From VRUE01 sp963817945 (GTDB taxonomy: Bacteria; Actinomycetota; Thermoleophilia; Solirubrobacterales; 70-9): a stretch of DNA of 64,000 nucleotides. The stretch covers positions 310,001 to 374,000 of the forward strand of contig CAWFQH010000004.1 of assembly GCA_963817945.1 (NCBI GenBank). Reading direction: 5' to 3'. Under the pieces are notes generated by a model. The model saw only the letters and a program-made list of their open reading frames with translations. It did no database searches and was not told where the DNA came from. Shown here piece by piece: positions 11,429 to 17,883 of this stretch (its first letter is position 1; every line of letters starts with the position of its first letter). A program made the position numbers and the translations under genes.

Positions 11429-11454
11429 AGAATCAGATTGCGACAGGCATCCGC
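11417..11454 (+). repeat. Family III hairpin, copy 1 (carB stop / carB-pyrK junction)
   Basis: A perfect 11-bp inverted repeat, GCGGATGCCTG and CAGGCATCCGC, encloses the 16-nt loop AAGAATCAGATTGCGA. An outer 8-bp arm pair GCGCCACG (11397-11404) and CGTGGCGC (11468-11475) surrounds it. The loop is nearly identical to that of the hairpin at 27047-27090, while the arms are unrelated, so the two look like copies of one structured element. The carB stop codon overlaps the left arm and loop. Confidence 0.75.
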
Positions 11455-11500
11455 TCCCGCGTCCGGGCGTGGCGCACCCACCCTGGGGCTGTCGGGCGGC

Positions 11501-12373
11501 GTGACGGATCGCCCAGTTGCACCTTGGGGGCGACGCCTTTGCGAGGCGGTCGAGGCGCGCGACTCGGGCGGCTACCGCGTCTTCTCGCTGCTCGACCGCG
11601 AGGGGCCGATGCCCGAGCCGGGCCAGTTCTACATGCTCGCCACCGAGTGCCACTGGGAGGAGCGCGCGGGGCGGCCCTTCCTGCCGCGCGCGCTCTCCGT
11701 CGCCGACGCCCAGTCGGTGACTGCCGAGTCGATGACTTCGTCGTTTGTCAAACCGTCGTTGACAAACGAAGAAGTCAGCGGGGTGCGGCTTGACTTTCTG
11801 CTGGAGGGCATCGGCCCGGGGACCGACCGGCTCTGCGAGGTCGAGGCGAGGGAAGCCGTCTGGGTCAACGGCCCGCTTGGCAATGCCTTCTCCTCACCGC
11901 GCGAGCTGGCGCCGGACGCGGCCGGCGCGATCCTGATCGGCGGCGGGATCGGCATCGCTCCGCTCGCCCTCCTACGTCGTCGCTTCGCCGACCGCGGGGT
12001 GCCGACGCGAATCCTGCTCGGCTTTCGCGACCGTGCCCACAGCGGTGGCCTCGACGATCTCTTTGCCTGCTGCGAGGTGGGGCTGGCCAGCGAGGACGGC
12101 CACCGCGGCCACCGCGGCTACGTCACCGAGCTGCTGGCCCAGATGCTCGCGGGCGACGACGCCGGCAGCGCGGCCGTCTACGCCTGCGGCCCGCCAGCGA
12201 TGCTTGACGCCGTCGCCGCCCTCTGCGCCGAGCGTGGCGTCGCCTGCGAGCTGGCGATGGAGTCGCCGATGGCCTGTGGCTTCGGCGCTTGCTTCGGCTG
12301 TGCGGTGCCAAATCCGAACGGAGACGGCTACATGCGCCTTTGCGTCGACGGTCCGGTGGTGCGCGGTGGTTGA
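11501..12373 (+). CDS. pyrK: Dihydroorotate dehydrogenase electron-transfer subunit (PyrK)
   Basis: 290 aa. PyrK carries FAD and a [2Fe-2S] cluster and passes electrons from PyrD to NAD+. Visible parts are the FAD-binding RPFLPRALSVAD, the NAD domain GAILIGGGIGIAPLALL, and the cluster motif C-x4-C-x2-C-x12-C in MACGFGACFGCAVP...MRLCVDG. GTG 11501 is chosen because it removes a non-homologous N-terminus that reads through the Family III hairpin. Residues about 71-94 are an extra segment encoded by a 19-bp palindrome (11733-11777) between ALSVADA and VRLDFLLEGIGPGT. It is listed separately. Confidence 0.92.
   Translation: MTDRPVAPWGRRLCEAVEARDSGGYRVFSLLDREGPMPEPGQFYMLATECHWEERAGRPFLPRALSVADAQSVTAESMTSSFVKPSLTNEEVSGVRLDFLLEGIGPGTDRLCEVEAREAVWVNGPLGNAFSSPRELAPDAAGAILIGGGIGIAPLALLRRRFADRGVPTRILLGFRDRAHSGGLDDLFACCEVGLASEDGHRGHRGYVTELLAQMLAGDDAGSAAVYACGPPAMLDAVAALCAERGVACELAMESPMACGFGACFGCAVPNPNGDGYMRLCVDGPVVRGG
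11733..11777 (+). repeat. Palindrome inserted in-frame within pyrK
   Basis: TGACTTCGTCGTTTGTCAA (11733-11751) and its near-complement (11759-11777, one mismatch) are separated by the 7-nt ACCGTCG. The block is distinctly more AT-rich than its surroundings. It adds about 24 residues to PyrK between two conserved segments that are normally adjacent, without changing the frame. Confidence 0.75.
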
Positions 12374-13235
12374 GTTTTGCGGCCTCGAGCTCGCCCACCC
12401 GGTGGTCAACGCCTCCGGCACGTTTGACGCGATCGCCGCCCGCCGGGTCTACGGCGACGCCCTCCTCGACGACTTCCCATTCTCCGCCTTCGTCTCGAAG
12501 ACGATCACGCCGCAGCCGCGGGTCGGCAACGAGCCGCAGCGAATCTGGGAGACGCCGGCCGGAATGATCAACTCAATCGGCCTGCCCAACAAGGGCCTGC
12601 GGGGTTTTCTCGCCGAAGATCTGCCGCAGTTGGCGGAGCTGGCGGTGCCGCTGATCGTCTCGGTGATGGGAACCAGCCGCGAGGAGTTCTCGCGCCTTGT
12701 CGAGGGGGTCGCCGGCCGTGAGGAGGTGGCGGCGATCGAGCTCAATGTCTCCTGCCCCAATGTCCATTCGGGGCTGATCGTCGGCGAGCAGCCAGAGGAG
12801 ACGGCGACGCTGCTGGAAGCGCTGCGACCGCTGACCCCGAAGCCGCTGATCGTCAAGCTGACCCCCAATGTCGCCGACCCGGCGGCGGTCGCGGTCGCCG
12901 CCGAGGAGGGGGGCGCCGACGCGATCTCGCTGATCAACACCTTGAAGGCCAGCGCGATCGATCCGGCGAGCGGGCGGCCCGGCATCGCAGCGGGCCACGG
13001 TGGCCTTTCCGGGCCGGCAGTGCGGCCGGTTGCCGTCGCCCAGGTGCGGGTCGTCGCCGCGGCCGTCAGGGCGCCGATCGTAGGCATGGGAGGGGTCTGC
13101 AGCGGCGCCGACGCGGCCGAAATGATCGCGGCCGGGGCGGCTCTGGTCGCTATCGGCACGGAGAATTTCCGCGACCCCAGAGCCGGTAGCCGAATTGCAG
13201 CAGAGCTTGCTGACCGGTACGCGCCGATGTCCTAG
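12366..13235 (+). CDS. pyrD: Dihydroorotate dehydrogenase, class 1B catalytic subunit
   Basis: 289 aa. It oxidises dihydroorotate to orotate using FMN, and as class 1B it works with PyrK and NAD+. The active-site cysteine is in ELNVSCPNVHSG. FMN contacts include VNASGTFD, KLTPNV, the GGLSGPAVRPVA loop and the GMGGVCSGADAAEMIAAGA phosphate loop. GTG 12366 overlaps the pyrK stop by 8 nt. No pyrE or pyrF follows; the next gene is mihF. Confidence 0.95.
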   Translation: MVEFCGLELAHPVVNASGTFDAIAARRVYGDALLDDFPFSAFVSKTITPQPRVGNEPQRIWETPAGMINSIGLPNKGLRGFLAEDLPQLAELAVPLIVSVMGTSREEFSRLVEGVAGREEVAAIELNVSCPNVHSGLIVGEQPEETATLLEALRPLTPKPLIVKLTPNVADPAAVAVAAEEGGADAISLINTLKASAIDPASGRPGIAAGHGGLSGPAVRPVAVAQVRVVAAAVRAPIVGMGGVCSGADAAEMIAAGAALVAIGTENFRDPRAGSRIAAELADRYAPMS

Positions 13236-13290
13236 GCTCAACCTTCAGTCGAGGTATAGGTGAATTTGGTCGGAAAAGACGGAAATGTCC

Positions 13291-13318
13291 TTGCACGCCC
13301 CCGACCCGCGGCTATACT
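13291..13318 (+). promoter_or_regulatory. Promoter of the mihF-gmk-rpoZ-coaBC group
   Basis: TTGCAC (13291-13296) and TATACT (13313-13318) are separated by 16 nt, a good vegetative sigma-factor promoter. The -10 ends 9 nt before the mihF ATG at 13328, so the transcript would start at or just before the start codon. This is the clearest promoter in the window and separates the mihF group from the pyrimidine operon. Confidence 0.75.
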
Positions 13319-13327
13319 CGCCGCCCA

Positions 13328-13660
13328 ATGCCCGCCCCAGTCAAGACCTCCGCAGCGACTCCCGAGAGGTCGCTGGACCAGCGGATGGACGCCCTTCGTC
13401 GGGCCAACGACATCCGCACCGCCCGCGCCAAGCTGAAGAAGGATCTGAAAGCAGGCAAGGCAAGCATTCACGCCCTCCTGCTCGACCCGCCGGAGTACGT
13501 GATGACCGCCAAGGTCTTCGACATGCTGCTCGCCGTGCCGAAGTACGGTCGCGTGAAGACCAACCGCATTCTCAATCAGTGCCGGATCTCGCCGTCGAAG
13601 ACGATCGGCGGGCTCTCCGAACGCCAGCGCGCGGAGCTCGTTTCACAGCTGCGCAGGTAG
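13328..13660 (+). CDS. mihF: Integration host factor, actinobacterial type (mIHF/sIHF)
   Basis: 110 aa. Actinobacterial IHF is a basic nucleoid-associated protein unrelated to the alpha/beta HU-IHF family, and shapes the chromosome and transcription. The core helices LDQRMDALRRANDIRTARAKLKKDLKAGKA and the helix-two-turn-helix MLLAVPKYGRVKTNRILNQCRISPSKTIGGLSERQRAEL are conserved. The location immediately before gmk is the standard actinobacterial arrangement and is one of the strongest taxonomic clues here. Confidence 0.95.
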   Translation: MPAPVKTSAATPERSLDQRMDALRRANDIRTARAKLKKDLKAGKASIHALLLDPPEYVMTAKVFDMLLAVPKYGRVKTNRILNQCRISPSKTIGGLSERQRAELVSQLRR

Positions 13661-13697
13661 GTAGCCGACCGCCGTTGCGGTCAATATCTCCGCCCGC

Positions 13698-14276
13698 ATG
13701 GCCAAAGTCTTCGTCATAACGGGCCCTTCGGGGGTGGGAAAGGGAACGCTGATCGCCAAACTGCTCGAGCGCGTGCCGGGCTTGGAGCTATCGGTCTCGG
13801 CGACGACCCGGGAGCCCCGCGACGGCGAGGTCGACGGGCGCGACTACCACTTCCTCTCGCCGGAGGAGTTCGACCGCAGAGTCGCCGCCGAGGACTTCCT
13901 CGAGTTCGCCACCTACAGCGGTCACCGTTACGGGACGCTGCGCTCCGAGGTCGCCCGGCGGCTCGATCGAGGGCACTCCGTCTTGCTCGAGATTGAGGTC
14001 CAGGGCGCGAGCCAGGTCCGCGCAGCGATGCGCGAGTCGATCCAGGTCTTCATCGCCCCGCCCGACCCTGCCGTGTTGCGCCGGCGGCTCGAGTCGAGGG
14101 GGGCTGATTCGCCCGAGGCGATCGACGCCAGGCTGAAGGTGGCGGAGGTCGAGCTCGCTGCCCAGGGCGACTTCGACCACTGCATCGTCAACGACGATTT
14201 GGAGCGAGCCGCTGGCGAGCTGGAGGAGATCGTGCGCGCCGAGCTCGGGATACCTCTAGACTCCGCGGCCGAATGA
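13698..14276 (+). CDS. gmk: Guanylate kinase
   Basis: 192 aa. It phosphorylates GMP to GDP with ATP. The P-loop GPSGVGKGT is at residues 9-17, and the GMP-binding part includes SATTREPRDGEVDGRDYHF and the FLEFATYSGHRYGT segment. It overlaps rpoZ by 4 nt (ATGA). The gmk-rpoZ pair is conserved in many bacteria, probably linking guanine nucleotide supply with RNA polymerase. Confidence 0.97.
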   Translation: MAKVFVITGPSGVGKGTLIAKLLERVPGLELSVSATTREPRDGEVDGRDYHFLSPEEFDRRVAAEDFLEFATYSGHRYGTLRSEVARRLDRGHSVLLEIEVQGASQVRAAMRESIQVFIAPPDPAVLRRRLESRGADSPEAIDARLKVAEVELAAQGDFDHCIVNDDLERAAGELEEIVRAELGIPLDSAAE

Positions 14277-14506
14277 TCAAGCCACGCGTAGACAAGCTCC
14301 TCGAGCACGCCGACTCGCACTACGCTGCAGTCGTCGTCGCGGCGAAGCGGGCGCGTCAGATAAACAGCTACTTCCACAACCTCAGCGAGGGCGGCTTCGG
14401 CGAGTACCCACCGCCGATGGTCGAAACCCGCGGCGAGCGCAACTACCTCTCGATGGCGCTCGAGGAGCTTGCCGAGGGCAAGCTCAAATACGAGTACCGC
14501 GCCTAG
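14273..14506 (+). CDS. rpoZ: RNA polymerase omega subunit
   Basis: 77 aa, normal for a high-GC actinobacterium. Omega helps fold and assemble the beta' subunit. The conserved features are an N-terminal PRVDKLLEHADSHYAAVVVAAKRARQIN helix pair, which positions omega on beta', and a terminal LSMALEELAEGKLKYEYR. The start overlaps the gmk stop. A TAGACT hexamer at 14257-14262, inside the end of gmk, could provide a secondary promoter. Confidence 0.95.
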   Translation: MIKPRVDKLLEHADSHYAAVVVAAKRARQINSYFHNLSEGGFGEYPPPMVETRGERNYLSMALEELAEGKLKYEYRA

Positions 14507-14526
14507 CCCCGCGCAAGGAGGAAGAC

Positions 14527-15771
14527 ATGGCAAGGATCCTGCTCGGCGTAAGCGGCGGGATCGCCGCCTATAAGGCGCTTGAGCTCGCCCGCCTCGCCAC
14601 CGTCGCCGGCCATGGCGTCCGTGTAGTGATGACCGAGGCCGCCGGCCGCTTCGTCGGCGCGGCGTCCTTCGAGGGCATCGTCGGCGCCCCGGTCCTGACC
14701 TCGGAGTTCGAGCGCGACCCGCTGCGCGGCGCCTTCCCCGGCGACCCGCGGCCCGAGCACGACCCGATCGGGCACCTCGAGCTCGCCGCAAACTGCGACG
14801 CCTACCTGGTTGCCCCGGCTTCCGCCAACACCGTCGCCAAGCTGGCGGCGGGGATGGCCGACTCGATGCTGACGACCTCCTTCCTCGCCTGCGCGGCTCC
14901 CCGACTACTTGCCCCGGCTATGAACGACCGCATGTACGTCGATGCCGCCACTCAGGCCAATCTGGCGACGCTGCGGGAACGCGGAATCGAGGTGATCGAG
15001 CCGGAGGACGGCGCCCTCGCCTCTCGCGGCGAGCGCGGTCGCGGTCGCCTGCCCGACCCCGCGCGCCTCCTCGCCCGCGTCGAAGCCGTCCTGCCGGCGG
15101 GCGAGCGCCCCTGGGACGGGTTGCGGGTCCTCGTCACCGCCGGCGGCACCCGCGAGCCGATCGATTCCGTTCGCTTCCTGGGCAATCGCTCCAGCGGTCG
15201 CATGGGTGTGGCACTGGCCGCCGCTGCGGCCCGGCGAGGTGCCGACGTGACCCTGATTGCCGCCAACGTCGCCTTATCTGAGCCGGCCGGCGTCCGACGC
15301 ATCGACGTCGAGACGGCCGGCGAGCTGGCGGAGGTCGCCCGCCGTGAGTTCGCGGCCACCCACGTCCTCCTGATGGCGGCTGCCCCCGCCGACTTCCGCG
15401 CGGCCGAAGCCGCTCCGGGCAAGCTGCAGCGCGCCGAGGGCTTGGATCTTCGCCTGGAGCCGACCGAGGACATCCTCGCCGGCCTCGCCGCCGAGCGCGG
15501 CGAGGACCAGACCATCGTCGGCTTCGCCGCCGAACACGGCGCAGGAGTGGATCGAGCCCGCGAGAAGCTGCAACGTAAGAACGCCGACCTGATCGTCCTC
15601 AACGACGTCTCCGACCCGCGTATCGGTTTCGAGAGTCACGAAAACGCCGTAATCCTGATCGACTCAGCAAGCGAGACCCACGTCCCACGAGCTTCAAAGG
15701 ACAGCATCGCCGACTCGATCCTGGACAGGGTTGCCCAACTGAGGGGAACGTCGAACCTGCCAACCCGCTAA
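14527..15771 (+). CDS. coaBC: Bifunctional CoaBC (phosphopantothenoylcysteine synthetase/decarboxylase)
   Basis: 414 aa. It performs two steps of coenzyme A synthesis: CTP-dependent coupling of cysteine, then FMN-dependent decarboxylation. CoaC occupies the first 185 residues or so (GVSGGIAAYKALEL, the catalytic His in DPIGHLELA, and APAMNDRMY). CoaB follows (VTAGGTREPIDSVRFLGNRSSGRMG, KLQRKNADLIVLNDVS). The start has an AAGGAGG ribosome binding site. The cysteine of the flexible CoaC flap in enterobacteria is Ser here (LASRGERGRGRLP). The stop codon is 1 nt from a Family I repeat. Confidence 0.95.
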   Translation: MARILLGVSGGIAAYKALELARLATVAGHGVRVVMTEAAGRFVGAASFEGIVGAPVLTSEFERDPLRGAFPGDPRPEHDPIGHLELAANCDAYLVAPASANTVAKLAAGMADSMLTTSFLACAAPRLLAPAMNDRMYVDAATQANLATLRERGIEVIEPEDGALASRGERGRGRLPDPARLLARVEAVLPAGERPWDGLRVLVTAGGTREPIDSVRFLGNRSSGRMGVALAAAAARRGADVTLIAANVALSEPAGVRRIDVETAGELAEVARREFAATHVLLMAAAPADFRAAEAAPGKLQRAEGLDLRLEPTEDILAGLAAERGEDQTIVGFAAEHGAGVDRAREKLQRKNADLIVLNDVSDPRIGFESHENAVILIDSASETHVPRASKDSIADSILDRVAQLRGTSNLPTR

Positions 15772-15772
15772 T

Positions 15773-15871
15773 CCAGCGGGTGGCGCGGTGGCGGGGGTCC
15801 CCCATAGCGCAGGGCGACGCGGAGCGGCGTCCGAGCACATGGGGGAGGGCCGCCGCGACAGGACCCGCTGG
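15773..15871 (-). repeat. Family I hairpin repeat, copy E (downstream of coaBC)
   Basis: Read on the minus strand it begins with the family base AGCGGGTCCTGTCGCGG and ends CGCGCCACCCGCTGG, with 9-bp outer arms CCAGCGGGT/ACCCGCTGG. The internal stem (CGCGG with CCGCG, then CCCCCAT with ATGGGGG) differs from the other copies, and its apical loop of about 33 nt is unlike theirs. It is therefore a divergent member. It begins 1 nt after the coaBC stop and ends 20 nt before the -10 of the rimP leader promoter. Confidence 0.75.
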
Positions 15872-15890
15872 CCTCACCGTGTGGGCGGGC

Positions 15891-15926
15891 TATACTTGCC
15901 GCAAGCTTTTTGTCCCTATGCAGTAG
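15891..15926 (+). promoter_or_regulatory. Leader promoter and mini-ORF upstream of rimP-nusA
   Basis: TATACT at 15891-15896 is a good -10, but no convincing -35 is seen at 16-18 nt spacing, where the Family I repeat ends. A transcript from here would start near 15903. It would contain a two-codon reading frame ATG-CAG-TAG at 15918-15926, then the terminator at 15931. The arrangement suggests attenuation, but the sequence shows no translated peptide of regulatory length. Confidence 0.5.
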
Positions 15927-15930
15927 CGAG

Positions 15931-15955
15931 AAGTGGGCCTGGCCCACTTTTTTTT
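15931..15955 (+). terminator. Intrinsic terminator in the rimP-nusA leader
   Basis: AAGTGGGC-CTG-GCCCACTT forms an 8-bp stem with a 3-nt loop and runs straight into a tract of eight T residues. It is the best rho-independent terminator in the window. It lies about 30 nt after the likely transcription start and 15 nt before the rimP ATG. It would therefore stop leader transcripts unless read through. GGGCC in its left arm could instead pair with the downstream GGCCC at 15957-15961. Confidence 0.85.
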
Positions 15956-15970
15956 CGGCCCAAACCAGGT

Positions 15971-16231
15971 ATGGCAGACCTCAAGGACAGCATCCAACAG
16001 CAGCTCAGCCAGCTCGACTCAGAGCTCGACCTCGTCGCCCTCGAGCAGCCGGCGACTGAAACGCTGCGCCTCTTCATCGACCATCCCGGCGGCGTCGACC
16101 TGGCACTCTGCGAACGCGTGACCAAGCACCTCGAGCCGCTGCGCGCCGAGTACGCGCTCGAGGTCTCGTCCCCGGGGCCGAAGTACCGCCGCCAGAGTCC
16201 AACTTCCGATCCGACCGAGGAGAAGCCGTGA
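15971..16231 (+). CDS. rimP: RimP-like ribosome maturation factor, N-terminal domain only
   Basis: 86 aa, against about 150-180 for normal RimP. The conserved N-terminal domain is present (LRLFIDHPGGVDLALCERVTKHLEPL, and the signature YALEVSSPGPKYR). The C-terminal SH3-like domain, which binds ribosomal protein S12, is missing; after the signature only about 15 polar residues remain before the stop. The location directly before nusA is the standard rimP position. ATG 15971 is chosen because longer frames read through the terminator and repeat. It is either a truncated RimP that still acts in 30S maturation or a decayed copy. Confidence 0.75.
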   Translation: MADLKDSIQQQLSQLDSELDLVALEQPATETLRLFIDHPGGVDLALCERVTKHLEPLRAEYALEVSSPGPKYRRQSPTSDPTEEKP

Positions 16232-17883
16232 GCAAGGAGATCGTCGACGCAATCAGAGCACTCGAGCAGGAGAAGGGGATCTCCGCCGACAAACTGATGG
16301 ACGCGCTCGCCGACGCCCTCCTCTCGGCTTACAAGAAGACGCCCGGGGCGGCCAAATACGCTCGCGTCGACCTCGACCACGAAACCGGCGACTTCCGCGT
16401 CTTCGAACTGATCCTGCCGCCGGAGCTGGAGGAGAAGCTGCTGGCCGAGGCGACCGCCGCCCAGGAAGAGGAGGAGCGCGAGATCGATCCCGAGACGGGC
16501 GAGCTAAAAGAGCTCGAGGAGCCCGAGCTCGATCCGGAGATGCTCGCCCCCTATGAGGATCAGATCTCCTCGCGCGACGTCACCCCCGACGACTTCGGCC
16601 GGATCGCCGCCCAGACCGCCAAGCAGGTGATCCTGCAGCGGATCCGCGAGGCGGAACGGATGATGATGTTCGAGGAGTACCAGGACCGGGTCGGCGAGCT
16701 GATCACCGGAATCATCCAGCAGTCCGACAAGCGCTACACGCTGGTCCAGCTGCGCGAGCGGGTTGAGGCCCTGCTGCCCAAGTCCGAGCAGGTCTACAAC
16801 GAGCGCTACGACCACGGCATGCGGGTCAAGGCGGTGATCACCGACGTCTCCGACTCGACCAAAGGCCCTGCGATCGTCGTCTCGCGGCGCAGCCCGGAGC
16901 TGATCAAGAGCCTGTTCGAGATGGAGGTCCCCGAGATCGCCGACAAGCTGGTCGAGATCGTCGGCGTCGCCCGTGAGCCCGGCTACCGCTCGAAGATCGC
17001 CGTCGTCTCCCACGCCGATGGTGTCGACCCGGTCGGCGCCTGCGTCGGTCCGCGCGGCTCGCGGGTGCGGATGGTCGTCTCCGAGCTGCGCGGCGAGAAG
17101 ATCGACATCATTCCCCACAACGACGAGCCCGCCCGCTTCGTCGCCAAGGCGCTTTCGCCGGCGCGCGTGCGCGAGGTGATCGTCGACGATGAGGAGCGCC
17201 AGGCCACCGTGATCGTCCCCGACGACCAGCTCTCGCTGGCGATCGGCCGCGACGGCCAGAACGCCCGCCTCGCCGCCCGCCTGACCGGTTGGCGCGTCGA
17301 CATCAAGTCCGAGACCGAGTTCGCCTCCGAAGAAGAGGAGGTGGAGTACGAGGGGGAAGAGCCGTCCGACGGTCACTGCCTGGCGGTGCTCTCCAACGGC
17401 CGCCGCTGTCCCAACGCCACGGTCGGCGAGTCCTCCTACTGCGGCTTGCCTCAGCACCAGGCGCTGGTTCGCTTCGAGACCAACCAGATCGCCGTGCTGG
17501 CGCCGCTCGAGGAGGCCGAGATCGCAATCCTTGCCGATCCCGAGGCCGACGATGGCCAGGCGAGCGAGATCGTCGCCCGGGCCGAAGCGGAGTTCGAGGA
17601 GCCGGTCGCCGAGCCCGAGGAAGAGACTGTGGCGGAAGTAGACGCTGAGGAGACTGACTCAGGCGCTCCGTCCGCGGGTCCTGTCGAGGAGGAGACCTCC
17701 TCGTCCTCGCAGGCTGCGGGCGAGGAGGCCCCCTCCACGCCACCCGCGGAAGAAGCCTCTGAGGAAGACGCCCCAGACGACGAATCCGCCGCCGAGGCTT
17801 CCGCGGACGGGGCGCCGGCTGCCGAACAAGCTGAGGACGGGACGGGTGCGGAGCCCGTGGCCGAGGAGGCTGAGCAGGCTTAG
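16228..17883 (+). CDS. nusA: Transcription termination/antitermination factor NusA
   Basis: 551 aa. NusA binds RNA polymerase and nascent RNA, and promotes pausing, intrinsic termination and antitermination. In order: the N-terminal RNAP-binding domain (1-150, with an acidic insert), an S1 domain (about 195-265), two KH domains (GACVGPRGSRVRMVV and LSLAIGRDGQNARLAARLTGWRVDI), then a Cys/His segment C-x8-C-x9-C-x4-H in DGHCLAVLSNGRRC...YCGLPQH that looks like a small zinc-binding knuckle. The C-terminal 110 residues are a Glu/Ala/Ser-rich tail. Codons about 482-508 of that tail are a Family I repeat (17671-17750). GTG 16228 overlaps the rimP stop. Confidence 0.95.
   Translation: MSKEIVDAIRALEQEKGISADKLMDALADALLSAYKKTPGAAKYARVDLDHETGDFRVFELILPPELEEKLLAEATAAQEEEEREIDPETGELKELEEPELDPEMLAPYEDQISSRDVTPDDFGRIAAQTAKQVILQRIREAERMMMFEEYQDRVGELITGIIQQSDKRYTLVQLRERVEALLPKSEQVYNERYDHGMRVKAVITDVSDSTKGPAIVVSRRSPELIKSLFEMEVPEIADKLVEIVGVAREPGYRSKIAVVSHADGVDPVGACVGPRGSRVRMVVSELRGEKIDIIPHNDEPARFVAKALSPARVREVIVDDEERQATVIVPDDQLSLAIGRDGQNARLAARLTGWRVDIKSETEFASEEEEVEYEGEEPSDGHCLAVLSNGRRCPNATVGESSYCGLPQHQALVRFETNQIAVLAPLEEAEIAILADPEADDGQASEIVARAEAEFEEPVAEPEEETVAEVDAEETDSGAPSAGPVEEETSSSSQAAGEEAPSTPPAEEASEEDAPDDESAAEASADGAPAAEQAEDGTGAEPVAEEAEQA
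17671..17750 (+). repeat. Family I hairpin repeat, copy D (inside nusA)
   Basis: Outer arms TCCGCGGGT and ACCCGCGGA are perfect complements. The family bases CGGGTCCTGTCG and ACGCCACCCGC and the apical part CCTCGTCCTCGCAGGCTGCG are all present. The internal stem pairs CGAGGAGGAGACC with the downstream GGCCCCCTCCACG with three mismatches. The element is read in-frame as GPVEEETSSSSQAAGEEAPSTPP within the acidic NusA tail. Confidence 0.85.
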
